From Balaenoptera acutorostrata (Eukaryota; Chordata; Mammalia; Artiodactyla; Balaenopteridae), in contig NC_080069.1 of assembly GCF_949987535.1 (NCBI RefSeq), positions 42,335,269-42,399,268 of the forward strand: a stretch of DNA of 64,000 bases, read 5' to 3'. A model generated the notes under the pieces. The model ran no database searches, was not told the DNA's origin, and worked only from the letters and a program-made list of their open reading frames with translations. Made by a program: the position numbers and the translations under genes. Below, piece by piece: positions 12,576-24,915 of this stretch. Within the stretch, counting starts at the first letter, position 1. Each line of letters starts with the position of its first letter.

Positions 12576-14019
12576 TTGGAAGTTCACCAACTCCAGCAGC
12601 GTCCTGGAAATCTGTTATTACATCCCACCTATGTCTTCAGAAGCCTTTCAGCAGATTTCTGAGATGAGGAAAAGATGGTTCATATTAAAATTCAATTTCC
12701 TACAAGTAGAGAGAAATATACAGATGGTCTTTATCTCTCTCTTATTCTATTGAGATAGGCTTTTTGGAGTGGGGAGGGGAGGGAGGTGGTGAAGTCTTGG
12801 TTTTTAGGAACAAGAGAAAGATTAGAAGTGCTTTTAACAAAACCTGCTTGATTCATTTTGGAAGGTGGCTTTTTAGTGACCTTTCATAATCCACTGCTAA
12901 TGGGATTTTCCCCACTGGCATAAATTTTGCTTCCTGGTGATGATAACTTGGGTGACACCATTAATATTCTCTTCCTTGCGCTGCTGAAAACAACAGCATG
13001 TCAAATGAGATGAATGGCAGGGGTTATATGGGAAGTAATGCTGTTTGCTGTGCAAGCAGTGTTGAAAGGATCCCTGCTAACCAAATGCTTAGACAAAACA
13101 TGCTTACAGTGGCTCTTGGGAGAATATTCATAATCAGTCTATGGCATCATGTTGATTCAACATGTCATTGTTAATGCAAGAGTTTACTTCAAATTCAGGC
13201 ATAGTGCTGAATATTCAGTGATTGCTATCAAAGGACTTAGTGGTGTGTGTGTTTGCGTGCGTGTGTGTGTGTGTATTGAAACACTAACTGATGTTCCTTT
13301 AAACAAAGGCACAGAATAAGCCCCATTATGTTACAGGTTTTAATGACTTAGCCATAGATTCATGGGCCAGTGGAAGCAGGTAGGCTCACCTGGAAGAATA
13401 TATAAGCTGAGAAGATGAGCTGGGGAAGGGTTTCGCCACTTGAGTGTCAAACACCCTTGAACTGCCATAGTTGAGAAAGTACATCTCTTTTCTCTGCTGC
13501 CTGCTGGCCACCAAATGTAGCTTCCCAGGGGATATGGAGGCCCTGATGACCAAGGCCTTAGGCTATTGTAAAGTGTACAGCCTAGAAGAGATGCTTGATG
13601 GTGGTCAGCCTTGATGAGCTCTCAGCATTCTGAGTATGCAGAATATGTTTCTGTAGCTCCATTGGTCTCAGCTTTCACAGTTGTGCCTTTGGGGGGAATT
13701 TAGTGAATGTGTATTATTCACTGTTGATCAACAGAGATGTGTGCTCGTACAAGCGGGTACTATGAGCAATCCTTTGCTGTAGGATTATACGTTAGTAATG
13801 TATATGTGATAGTAACGTATATTCACATATACATTATATTATATACAATATTATACACACTATACATTATATGGTATGTACATTAATATATTAGAATCTG
13901 GTAAAAGAGGTTTTTTTTCCCTGAAAATATTTTGAAGGTGTTTAAGAATCATTGGCTTGTAAGGGAACTTGTATTCTCTTGGTTAAATCCACCTAATTTT
14001 TATAGATAAGCAATCTTAT

Positions 14020-14066
<47 letters not shown>

Positions 14067-15357
14067 ACATGATACATTAGTGCCTGAGTAGAGAGCTGGA
14101 ATTCAGGGCTTATAACACCCGGCCTAACACTCTTTGTACTACTCTACACTAACTTGTCCTTTCTTTGCTCTCCCCCGGTTGACTTGAGTCATGTCTGGGT
14201 AATGGGAATCCCAAAAGCACACGCTTAGTGATTCAAGGTAGTATTTCCCATCTGTCCCTGAAATGGGAGATAGTGCAGGTTGCACCACACCCCAAAGGGT
14301 TTGACAGGAAAGCCAGCTTTAGTTGTGAGACATGATGCATTTCTCTTTCAGAATTTAATGATCTGAAGAACTTTACTTCTAAATTATTTTTCTCGGTTTT
14401 AATGAAATTGCTTAATGTAATTAAGTGCTATGCGGCAGTAAAGAACGATGCACTGTTTACAGATCTCCCATATCCTAAAGGTCAAAAAGGAACTGGAAAA
14501 TTAGTCATGTGCCTTTTAAATTACTTATGAATTACCCTGTGGTCTAAAGAGATGGATGTTAGTGTTAAAGGGAAACCAGCTGCTTTTCCACATCAGATTA
14601 CAGAAGGGCATTTTAATATCAGAAATAGAAACTATAAGTACATGTAATTCTACACACCAGGGAGCAAACAGCATAACTCAGGTTTGTTGTTTATGGACAA
14701 TCTTTCCTGGCCCCTTGTGTAGAATTCTGATTTAGGTTCATGTGTCTGCTGTCAACTCGATGAGGACTTGTTAGTGAATGCCCAGGCAGAGCTAGTCGTT
14801 GATATTTGTTTCTCTGCCTGAAGCCTAGGGACAGAATTACAGCAGTCCTCCAGTACACAAGGAAGCTAAAGCATTGACATATGTTTATTTAGTATCCATA
14901 GCAGTGGACTTTATTTTATACTTTTTGGGGAGATTATCAGACTGTGTCTCTAGACATATATATTGTTTCTTTTTACAACTGCTTTGATTTTACTAGGGTG
15001 CAAATAATATTTCCCAAGCCCAAGTAATTTCCCTTCCAGTAGATTTGAGACTTTTGCTTGACTAACCATTGATATTTTATACCCCTTTGAAAATTAGCAA
15101 CATATTTGTAAAATACCCATGTCTACACATGACTGACTCTCTTTTCCTTTGCCATATGTCTCCATGATTGATTGAGGGAATTTTATGACTTAGAAAAATT
15201 CCAGTACATATGTTATCTTCTATATTGGCAAGGAGTATTATTTGGAAACATGCTCACTTTCATAAGATCCCTTCCCATGGCTAGTGTGGAAACAGAGAGG
15301 GAGCACTTGATCTAAACCCTTTAAAGAGATTTATAAAAGATTGTGGGGAAAGGTTTT
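12576..15357. other. Repeat-poor unique interval
   Basis: About 2.8 kb with no recognised transposon and no convincing ORF, only two TG microsatellites (13242-13275 and 14018-14064) and an AT-rich patch near 13790-13890. Such repeat-poor stretches can hold conserved noncoding elements. This cannot be judged without an alignment. Confidence 0.4.
14018..14064 (+). repeat. (TG)n microsatellite
   Basis: A nearly uninterrupted TG run of about 47 bp. Confidence 0.95.
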
Positions 15358-15370
15358 GTACTAATTATTA

Positions 15371-15705
15371 TTATTTGTTTTTAAATTTATTTATTTTTAA
15401 AATTATTTATTTATTTTTGGCTGCACTGGGTCTTTGTTGCTGCGTGCCGGCTTCCTCTAGTTGCAGCGAGTAGGGGCTACTCTTCATTGCAGTGCACGGG
15501 CTTCTCACTGCGGTGGCTTCTCTTGTTGCGGAGCACAGGCTCTAGGCACGTGGGCTTCAGTAGTTGTGCCACGCAGGCTCAGTAGTTGTGGTTCACAGGC
15601 TTAGTTGCGCTGAGGCATGTGGGATCTTCCCAGACCAGGGCTCGAACCCGTGTCCCCTGCATTGGCAGGCAGATTCTTAACCACTGCGCCACCAGGGAAG
15701 CCCAC
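15371..15705 (-). mobile_element. Full-length CHR-2-like SINE with TSD
   Basis: Reverse complement of a tRNA-derived CHR SINE: the T/A-rich tail lies on the left and the tRNA-like head (antisense accagggaagccc) on the right. The perfect 13-bp TSD gtactaattatta flanks it at 15358-15370 and 15706-15718. Two small open frames cross it and are not genes. CHR SINEs are known from cetaceans, hippos and ruminants. Confidence 0.9.
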
Positions 15706-15984
15706 GTACTAATTATTAAGAAGGCCTTTAAACATACTCTCTTAAGGAATAAGCACTCATCCTTAAGCTCCAAAATTTCATCAGAAATGTTCTCTTTCAG
15801 CAAGGAGAATAAATTCTCTCTAGTGAGTCTGAAGGCCTACGATGTACCTTTAGAATCAGAGGCTTTTTCTGAAACACATTTCCCATGACCCATAGGGGTG
15901 TGTGCAGGCTCAGTACATGCTCTTGGAATCCTTACACCCAAGAAAATTTTAAATTCACATCCTGTCGTTTTGTACTGTGCCACA

Positions 15985-16330
15985 GTTTACATTTGTATCA
16001 GACAAGGTTTTAGTTGCAGACATTAGAATCCACAATAGCTCACTTAAACACAAAAGGATTTATTAAGTGGTGTAGGTAGCTCACAGACTCACTGGCAGGG
16101 TGGAAAACAGATTCAAACAGATTCGGGGCTGAGCTCCCAGGAATGATTCCAAAACCACACTGTCGAAGCAGACTTAAATGTGCTGCTGCCTCTGCTATGA
16201 CCAGGGGGCTGCCTGCCATGCCAGTATGTCCCTGCAACAGCCCCTGGTCCTCCTCTGCCGTCTCCTAAACTTTTACAAACACAGCTCACGGCGCTCTCGG
16301 GAGGGCATGGGCCCAGTGTTCATGGTTGGA
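15985..16330. repeat. Ancient interspersed repeat, family uncertain
   Basis: Contains aaacacaaaaggatttattaag near 16048 and a following GC-richer section. This resembles a dispersed mammalian repeat read in antisense, but I cannot name the family. Confidence 0.3.
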
Positions 16331-16554
16331 TTTTTTAACTTGAATTGATTTGCTGGTGGCATCTGTGCTCCTTCCTGCCTGTGGGTTTGCACAAGCCTTT
16401 CTGCCTAATTGCGGTACCTCTCTTTCTTCCCTTCTGATTGAATTTCCATCATCCTTTCTTTGGCTTGTAGCCCAAGATGTCTTACTTCCAAGAGTCCATC
16501 CTTAATAGCTGCTGGCTTTAGGAACTTTCCTATTTCATAATGCCCTACAATAAT

Positions 16555-17395
16555 TTTTAATAAAATAGAAATGGTGTATATTTAATGTGTAAAAATGATG
16601 TTTTGATATATACATTGTGAAATGATTACTACAGTTAAGCTAATGAACATATCCATCACCTCACATAGTTATCATTTTTGTTGTTGTTGTGAGAACACTT
16701 AAGATCTACTCTCTCAGCAAATTTTAGTATAAAATACCATATTATCAACTGTAGATACCATGCTGTACATTAGATCTCTAGAACTTATTCATCCTGCATA
16801 ACTGAAACTTTGTACCCATTGACCAACATCTCCTCATTTCCCCCACCTTACTGTCCCTGGTAACCACCACTGTACTCTCTGTATCTATTATTTTGACTTT
16901 TTAAAGATTCTGTATATAAGTGAGATAGTGCAGTATTTTCCTTTCTGTGTCTGGTTTATTTCACTTAGCATAATGTTCTCCAGGTTCATCTATAGAGGAC
17001 AGGATTTCCTTCTTTTTTAAGGCTGAATAATATTTTTAAGGCTGAATAATATTCACTGTACATATGTATATGTACCACAAATTATTTGTTCATCTGTTGA
17101 TGGACACTTAGGCTGTTTGCATATCTTGGTTATTGTGAACAATGCTGCAGTGAACATGGGAGCGCAGATACCTCTTCCAGATACTGATTTCATTTCCTTC
17201 AGATAGGTGCCCAGAAGTGGGATTTCTGGATCATATGGTAGCTCTATTTTTAGTTTTTTGAGGAACCTTCATACTGTTTTTCACAGTGGCTGCACCAATT
17301 TACATTCCCATCAACAGTGCACCAGGGTTCCCTTTTCTCCACATCCTTGCACTTGATCTCTTTTTAATAACAGCCATCCTAACAGAGTACTTATT
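16555..17395 (-). mobile_element. 5'-truncated old L1
   Basis: A minus-strand L1 3'UTR and ORF2 end (catgctgtacattagatct near 16759, gttcatctgttgatggacac near 17088). A short tandem duplication (taaggctgaataatattt) occurs at about 17018-17052. The element ends near 17390. Confidence 0.8.
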
Positions 17396-18060
17396 GTATG
17401 TACCATTCTTGTTATAATATTAAAAAGTTTACATGTCCTATTTTTCTGAGTAGCTTGTAACCCCACATTTTATACCTGTTTTCATCCCCTACACCTAGTA
17501 GAACCTACTGTAAATGACCTGTATGTATTTGTTGTTGGTGATGAAGAACTATAATCACTGAAAGCATGGAGTCTGATTTTTCTTGAAATGTTCCATCTAC
17601 CCTCTCTGAGGCTTTCTAAATAGTAAATGCTTAATGGATACTGTTGGCCACCCTATAGAGAGATTGATGTCTTTAAAAAAGAAAACTCTTTGTCCATTGT
17701 TATTTTGTGAGTTACACATAGTAACTCACAAAAACTTTATAGTTTTTGTTGAAATCATCTGGTGAGGAATCCAGCAAATAAATATTCTTTGAAGTTTTCA
17801 AACAGGTGGGTGCTACTTCCAAAAATGTATTCGGTAGGAACTCCCTGTAAATGAACCTTCCTCATGCACAAGCCTTGTCACCAATGGCTGTGCCGTCCTA
17901 TAGACAGCGAAGAGCCTCAAAAGAAGAGGGGCTGGCAAAGTGCAAGTGGTGTGCTGTCTTCACTTCTGTTTGCTTTCTTTGTGTGTCTGATTTGTTAGGC
18001 TTCCCTCCTTCATCGTCCTCATGAACTTACTTTATAAAAAAACAACTAAAATACACAATA
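17396..18060. other. No gene recognised
   Basis: Unique-looking DNA. Confidence 0.5.
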
Positions 18061-18160
18061 GCATTTCCCAAGTGTGATCTGGAGGCAGGATGTTGGTTCT
18101 CTGCAAAAAGGGTTCTGTGGTCAAATACCACTGGGAACCACTACAATACCCCTCTTGGTG
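18061..18160. mobile_element. hAT-group relic
   Basis: catttcccaagtgtgatctg near 18063 and gttctgtggtcaaatacca near 18110, ending with gggaaccact, resemble a short hAT non-autonomous element with inverted ends. Confidence 0.45.
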
Positions 18161-19019
18161 ATCACAGTGTGCATTAGCATATAAAACGCTATGGGAAGAA
18201 GAAATGGGTTTGATTTTATTGAGCTTTCAGAGTTTCCCCTTCTTATTAGACTGAAGACTCCTCTTTTCGAGATTACTTTGGAAAGTCTCATAGAATTATT
18301 CTTAAACTGAGTACCATGGAAATTTTGGGCAAACCAAAGTTTTATACATGGAATTTGGGTTTAAATAAATGATGGTACTTACCTTGTAAAAAAGTTAGTA
18401 TTGGACTCCTTGCTGAAGTGATTAGTCCCCCCTTCCATGTTTACTTAATGTAAATTTATATATATTGATTTTCCTTTAATGATATTATTGTAGTATTTAG
18501 TTTGTCTGTATGTGGATAGTCTTCTAAACAGTGATCATTTTAAAAAGCTGGAAGCAGAATTTCTCTTAGGAAGAGAACTATACTTTTTTTATCAATACAG
18601 CTAGAAAAGTCATTTTTCCCCTTTGGCTTTTGTTTTTCTTTAAAACACCTCTAGGACACAGAATTGGATCAATCATAATCCCTAGTTCATGATATACTCA
18701 CACTATTGGAAAATGGAAGGGATCCCTCTTATTTGTTAGTTTGTTTATAATAATGTAATCAGTATCCATAAACCTGGGACCTTAGCAGTAAATAACATCT
18801 AACATATGCCTCCTCCCCAATCCCATCTTTCTGCTTCCTTCTACTTGGGGTAGAATTAGAAGGGAGAAAGGACAGGAAACAGGAAAGGTTTGTTAAGAAT
18901 TACATGCTTAAAAATAATTATTTGCTATATCAGGGAAATGTCTCCTAAGGGCTCTTCCAACTTGGAGATTTTGTTACTCCTTTTCCTTGTCAAGGAGAAA
19001 TATAGAAGCAAATACGTAC
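18161..19019. other. No gene recognised
   Basis: Unique-looking AT-rich DNA. Confidence 0.5.
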
Positions 19020-19520
19020 ATTAGTTTGTTTGTTCTTTCATTCAGTGATCATTTACTGATTAGGCCATGTTCTAGGGACTCACAGTATGTAGGCATAGTC
19101 TCTGTATTATAGGTATTCATCTTCTAGTGCAAATAAAATAATTACAATAAAATGTGTATTATACTGTAGAGGCCTTGGAAAGTTCAGAGGAGGTGCCTTA
19201 CTCTGCTTGAAGGCAGTTGGGGAGGCTTCATACAGGTTGTGATATTTGAGCCAATTTTTTTTTTGTTTTTTGGGGGTTTTTTTGGCCGCACTGTGAGGCT
19301 TGTGGGATCTTAGTTCCCCGACCAGGGATTGAACCCGGGCCCTCAGCAGTGAGAGTGCAGAGTCCTAACCACTGGGCCACCAGGGAATTCCCTGTTTGAG
19401 TCAAGTTTTGAAGGATAATTGACCAAACAGATGAGGCAGAGTGGCAGTGGGGGATTTCTTAAAGCCTTGCAAATAAATGTTCATGACAGCTCATTGAGTG
19501 AAGGTGAATGGGTCTGAGGC
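19020..19520 (+). repeat. Ancient dispersed repeat interrupted by a SINE
   Basis: ttcattcagtgatcatttact at 19037 and the following text up to about 19520 look like one old mammalian repeat, split by the SINE at 19255-19394. A related fragment may lie at 21935-22075. I cannot name the family. Confidence 0.35.
19255..19394 (-). mobile_element. CHR-1-like SINE with TSD
   Basis: A compact tRNA-derived SINE in antisense: a T-rich tail on the left, and the antisense B-box region (gggattgaacccgggc near 19325) and head on the right. TSD tttgagccaa (19245-19254) against tttgagtcaa (19395-19404), 9 of 10 matching. Confidence 0.85.
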
Positions 19521-19559
19521 TCAGCCTCTCCTGTTAAGGTAGAGGCTCATAATTTTGGG

Positions 19560-20355
19560 GGTTCTCTTTTATTATGGTAAAATAGAAATAGAATTTTAAC
19601 ATTTTAGCTACTTTTTATTGTAGTAAAATATACACAACATACAATTTGTTATTTTTACCATAATAACCAGAACTTTTTCATCATCCCAAACTGAAACTTC
19701 ATACCCACTAAACAATAGCTCCCCATTCCCCCTTATTCCTAGCCCCTGGTAACCCCTATTCTTTCTAGCTGTATGAATTTGACTACTCTAGGTACCTCAT
19801 GTAAGTGGAATCATATAATATTTGTCCTTTTGTGTCTAGCTTATTTCATTTAGCATAGTGTCTTCAGGGTAATTCATGTTGTAGCATGTATTAGAATTTC
19901 CTTTTTTAAGGCTGAATAATATTCCATTGTATAAATATACTACATTTTGTTTATTCATTCATCCATTGGTGGATATTTAGGTTGTTACTACCATTAGGCT
20001 ATTATGAATAATGCTACTATAAACATGGGTATACACATATCTGTTTGAGTCTTTGCTTTCAAATCTTTTGGGTATATACCCAGAAGTGGAATTGCTGGGT
20101 CGTATAGTAATTCTATGTTTAATTTTTTGAGGAACCACCAAACTGTTTTCCACAGCAGCCACACCATTTACATCCCTTCAACAATGACAAGAGTTCCAAT
20201 TTCTCCACATTCTCACCAACACTTGCTGTTTCTGTTTTTTTTTTTTTTTACCCCAATCAATAGCCATTCCAATGGATGTGAAGTGGTATTTCATTGTGGT
20301 TTTGATTTGTGTTTTCCAATGACTAATGATTTTGAGGCTCATTTCATGTTCTCAG
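19560..20355 (-). mobile_element. 5'-truncated old L1 (L1M type)
   Basis: A typical antisense L1M 3'UTR (tggtaaaatagaaatagaat near 19577, ccctattctttctagctgta near 19755) running into the ORF2 end (gggtatatacccagaagtgga near 20070). The frames are broken. Confidence 0.85.
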
Positions 20356-20359
20356 GACT

Positions 20360-21400
20360 CTCTTGAAGATCTTATGAAAATTATGGACTTTCTGCCTAGA
20401 AAAGTGAACATATTTTCACCATACACATTTACGTAACAACCAAGGGGAGGACATCACAGACTCCCTGAAGCCCATATGGAGAGCCACAGGTCCAGATTTA
20501 GAACCCTCCTAAGGGGATTGATATTATGGTTAGGTAGCTCTCTCTAAGCCATTGCCATAAAGAGAATGGACTGCATAGTTTCACCTTTTGTTACGTGTGA
20601 GAAATCGACAGTTCTAATATAAGTCTTTGGACACGGGAGCTTTCATTTTCCAGAACATAGTTTTGGGGATAAGAAAGAGGAGAAAAAAGGGATGCCAGTC
20701 CTGGGAAAATAAGTAGCGCTGTGGTTCAGGCAAAGAAAATTGGTCTAAGCCTTAGAGCAGGGCAAATAGTATTTTAGGATGAGCTCATGGGGGGAGGTGA
20801 GAGTCTGATGGCTCTTCTCACACTGGGAGCTCGTCTCAGTGGGAAAGGACAAGCAATATGTAGATTCTTTTAAGGAAAGATCCAGACAAGGCTCAAGGCT
20901 TGGAATGTCTAAAGTGAGTTGGGGAGGGGTGGACAACTGGAAGTCCAGGTGGGTAGCACCAAGGAAGCCTGAAAGCAGAGATGGGGATGGTGAGGGGACT
21001 GAAGTTTCAGGGTCAGGAAGTAAATAACTGAGTCACGGATGGTATCTGCAAGTACCAGGGTGGGACAGAATACTTTTGCTCTAGAGGCTCAATCAAATGA
21101 TGCTGGTGGATGAGAAAAAACCCTTTTCTTCATCAGTAATAGAACCTTGACATGGGAAGGTCTCGGTAACTGGCTGGGAGAAGTACAGTCATTGAGGAGC
21201 TTGGCAACAAAGTCTTTGTGTTCTAGGAAGGGGAGCAGGATGTGATCAGGTTCTGAGTGAGACCAGCAATCGGCTGGCCCAAGGGTTCGTTGGTCATCCG
21301 CTGCCCTTAGGGCTCGACATAACCCATGACTGGAGAGAGGCTTGATCACAGTCTGGGGCACTCCTGGTTAAGAGGCTTCAGCTGTAGGAGTTGGAATTAT
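20360..21400. other. No gene recognised
   Basis: Unique-looking DNA. The short frames at 20745-21361 on both strands show no family features. Confidence 0.45.
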
Positions 21401-21407
21401 CCAGGGA

Positions 21408-21592
21408 AGTGTTTCTCAACCTTGGCTGGGCATTAGAGTCACCTGGGAAGCTTTACAAATCCTAGTGACCCAACATGCTCCAGACTCATTAAATCACAAT
21501 TTCTAGGAAGGGGAGGTGAGATCCAGGTATTAGAATTTTCTAAAACCACCCAATGACACTAATGTGAAGCCAAAGTGAGAACCTCTGATTTA
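21408..21592. mobile_element. hAT (MER5/MER20-class) relic
   Basis: It starts gtttctcaaccttggctggg and ends gagaacctctg, giving imperfect inverted ends. The internal text (cattagagtcacctgggaag) is typical of Charlie-group non-autonomous elements. Confidence 0.65.
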
Positions 21593-21769
21593 GGGGCAAG
21601 CAGTCGGATAGTCATTACACAACCTAGTTGTCTTTGAAGAAAATTAGTTCTCAAGTAATTTTGGTTGAAACCATGTTACTGAGTTCAAAACCATTTCCTT
21701 CATCTCCCACTCCTTCAGGGGGAGGTTTTCTTGGCCTAGTTATCAAAAGTGCCTACAATGAGCTTTTCC

Positions 21770-21915
21770 CATTTTGTGTGCATACAGATCACCTGTGGGT
21801 TGTGATACAGTAGGTCTGGGGTGGAGCCCGAGAATTTGCATTTCTAACAAGCACTCAGGGGATGGTGATGCTGCTGGATCACAATTTGAGTAGCCGGTTT
21901 CTAGCTCATAACCAC
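21770..21915. mobile_element. hAT (MER5-class) relic
   Basis: tacagtaggtctggggtgga near 21807 and gagaatttgcatttctaaca near 21830 are hallmark MER5-class text. A second hAT relic within 200 bp of the first. Confidence 0.65.
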
Positions 21916-22075
21916 TGAGCTGATTTTCCTCATTCTTTTATTCATCACATTTGTTGGATGGTGCTTACTACCTGCAAGTCACTTTGCTAGGTACTGGGAA
22001 TGTGGTGGTGAACAAGAAAGAGAGCTCTCGCCCTCAAGGATCATAAAATCTAGGAAGAAAGGCAATACATTCATC

Positions 22076-22740
22076 ATTCCGCCAAAAATTACTTAAATAC
22101 AATTATGATTAGGGCAACAAAGGAAAAGTACAGGCTTCTATGAAACCATGTGATAGGGAGCCTTGATCTAGTTAGTGGGACAAGATTGTGACTCATGAGA
22201 CCCAGGAGACCCATGTTGTGTACCGATGAGCTCTCTGATTGTGGGAACCCGAGGACTTCTTCCTGCAGTTTCCAAAAGCACTGGCTATATTTAGTATATT
22301 GACCCTCTTTCCCTGCTGTACATTTTCCCATGGTGGCCTCAGCCAATCTCTTGACTTTCCTTATTCACACTCTCTCCACTACCACCTCTCTTCTGAGCTC
22401 CAGGTTCAGGTTTCTAACTATGGAGGAACATCTCCAACTAGGAGACACCTTAGCCCCTAAAACCCACATATTCAGGGGACGAACTCTTTATTCTCTTCAC
22501 CACACCAGCTCTGACATTGTCACCACCATGTTTTTAGCCAGTCAGGCAAAAACCCAGCATTTTCTTTTAACCAATGTGGACTTCATTATTATTGACTCAA
22601 GGAAGCAGCACATATTTTTCTCATAGGATCTGAAATAGGTGCATGTCATGTTCATTTGATTCATATGGTGACTTAACTTGAATAAACTGCCCACTCAGTG
22701 AATACTGTTTAAATAAATGAGACTTGGGGGAGGAGGGAAG
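22076..22740. other. No gene recognised
   Basis: Unique-looking DNA. The 98-aa frame at 22330-22626 has no recognisable features. Confidence 0.45.
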
Positions 22741-22744
22741 GGAA

Positions 22745-22996
22745 TGGACATTCATTTAGTCTAAGTATTTTTCCTATGTATTTTATGTACCTTAACTCAT
22801 TTGATTCTCGTGATACCTTTCTAGGCAGGTATTGTTACCTTTCATAGATAAGGAAACTGAGGCTCGTAGCATGTCCAGGTAGTAGATGACAGCAGCATGT
22901 AAACTTAGTGTTTTCCAACTTCAAAGACCATCATGTTCTTTTACTAGGCATCACGCTTTGTACACTGTAAAGTGTTCTCTAAACGTTTATTATTAT
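22745..22996 (-). mobile_element. MIR SINE relic(s), target of the L1 insertion
   Basis: gataaggaaactgaggctcg near 22846 is the antisense MIR core. The end, caaagtgttctctaaacg-like text continuing into a TAT repeat, is also MIR/L2-like. Its right part is the target site of the full-length L1: the first TSD copy is 22979-22996, and the sequence resumes after 30685. Confidence 0.6.
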
Positions 22997-23011
22997 TATT
23001 ATTTTTTTTTT

Positions 23012-23720
23012 GAATTGCAACAAGTTTATGTAAAGCTAATTAATATCTTTAAACAGTTTTAGATGTATGGAAAATTGCAAAGGTGATACAGAGTTCCCTA
23101 TACCCCACAGCCAATTTCCCCTATTATTGGCATCTTATAATTTGTGATAATTAATGAAACAATATTCATAAATTACTATTAAATAAAGCCCATACTTTGT
23201 TCAGATTTCATTAGTGTTTACCTGCTTTACTTTTTCTGTGCCAGGATACAATCCAGGATACCACACTATATCCTGTCATAGTTAGGCTCTTCCCAACTAT
23301 GATAGTTTCTCAGGGTTTCCTTGTTTCTGGTGACCTTGACAGTTTTGAGGAGTGCTAATCAGGATTACATAAAATGCCCTTCGATTGGAGTTTGTCTAAT
23401 GTTTTTCTTATGACTACACTGGGGTCATGGGTTTTTAGGAAGAAGACCACAGGGGTAAAGTAACAGTTTTCTTGCATCCTTGCTATTAGCATGACTTATC
23501 CGTGTTGGTGCTGACCTTGATTACTTGGCTGGGATGGTGTTTGTCAAGTTTCTTCTCTGTAAAATGACTCTTTTTTCCGTACTTCCATACTGTTTTCTTT
23601 GGAAGCAAGTCACTCTGCACAGCCCACCCTTAAGGATGGAGAGTCACACTACATGAACTACAAAGAATCTACATAAATTATTTTTAATTCCTCTCTATGA
23701 GCTGTCTCTTCCTCCCATTT
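23012..23720 (-). mobile_element. Old L1M 3' fragment carried inside the L1 insertion (probable 3' transduction)
   Basis: This 0.7-kb piece reads as an old, diverged L1M-type 3' region (aatttcccctattattggca near 23113, ggaagaagaccacaggggta near 23437), unlike the young L1 next to it. It lies between the poly(A) of the young L1 (T-rich, 23721-23785) and a second T-run next to the TSD. This is the expected layout when an L1 transcript reads through its own signal and copies downstream genomic sequence. Confidence 0.7.
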
Positions 23721-23785
23721 ATTTTTTTTTATTTTTTTTTTTTTGTTTTTTTTTTCCCCTTCTATTCTTTTTTTTTTTTTTTTTT
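23721..23785 (+). repeat. Interrupted poly(T), probable first poly(A) of the L1
   Basis: Long T runs broken by single A, G and CCCC. On the L1 sense strand this is an A-rich tract at the end of the young L1 3'UTR. The open frames on the minus strand here are lysine-rich artefacts. Confidence 0.75.
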
Positions 23786-24459
23786 CCCACACACACACAC
23801 TGTATTTTATTTTTACAAGAGATAGATAGACTGACACCAAGCATTGTACATGGATGACCACAACAAAAGCAACAATGATTGCAATTACCAAACATGAAAC
23901 ACACTTATACTATGTCATAACATTGACATTCAGTCCAGTAATCCTCCACTGTAACAGCTCCTTTACTTTGCAGTGAAAATTGATTTGTATATTCTTTGCC
24001 TCTGAGTCCTTGTGGGATTTTTTTTTTTTAATTCAGACAGAAAGTCACAAAAATTATACTCATCCTCATCAGTTCACTCAGTCCCATGTAATTAATTTCT
24101 TTTTTTTCATCTTGATCTTTTGTTAGCACTTTTATGAGTTCATCAGTTTTTCATTAGAGTTCTGAAAATGCTTATTCATTCAGTTCAGCAGTACAGTCAG
24201 TTACCAGAAACCTGTACTTGTCAGAGTCTTTTCCATGAATTTCTTGAAGATGAAACTCTTTTATAGGAACATATTTGCAAAATCATCAGAGTACACCCAG
24301 AACTGTCTGTAAATGACAAAAGACTTAAAAATGACCATGGTTAAAGATTTGATGAAAGTTCATAATAATGCAGTTGACAAGAAAATTAGTTATTTCTGAG
24401 ATATACATTTTAAAGTAATAACTAGGATTATTACTTATAACATTATACCAGAACATATA

Positions 24460-24685
24460 AGATTTTTAGACGTTTCCTGTAATGTCTGAAACATTTATAT
24501 TAACATATTTCCATACATATTTCCATACAAATACAAATATAAGATTTTTAGAAATTTCATGTACTGTCTGAAACATTTATATTAACATATTTCCATACAT
24601 ATTTCCATACAAATACAAATATAAGATTTTTAGAAATTTCATGTAATGTCTGAAACATTTATATTAACATATTTCCATACAAATA
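24460..24685 (-). repeat. 81-bp tandem repeat in the L1 3'UTR, 2.8 copies
   Basis: Three units start with aagatttttag at 24460, 24541 and 24623 (spacing 81 and 82 bp) and share gtctgaaacatttatattaa and ccatacaaat. The third is partial and joins the rest of the 3'UTR. Units 2 and 3 are nearly identical; unit 1 differs at several bases. Confidence 0.92.
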
Positions 24686-24915
24686 ACCCAATGAAAGTTT
24701 AGTATTAGTTGTTTTGTTTGTTTTTTTATACTGCAGGTTCTTATTAGGCATCAGTTTTATACACATCCGTGTATACATGTCAATCCCAATCGCCCAATTC
24801 AGCACATCACCATCCCCACCTCATCGCAGTTTTCCCCCCTTGGTGTCCATATGTCCATTCTCTACATCTGTGTCTCAACTTCTGCCCTGCAAACTGGCTC
24901 ATCTGTACCATTTTT

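Noticed and set aside
13719..13731. A 13-bp match (cactgttgatcaa) to 11653
   Set aside because: Too short to stand out by chance in 64 kb, with no flanking similarity.
15579..15888. 74-aa and 100-aa frames
   Set aside because: They run through the CHR SINE and its flank, not through a gene.
23658..23904. Lysine-rich 61-77 aa minus-strand frames
   Set aside because: Translation of poly(A)-type tract at the L1 3' end.
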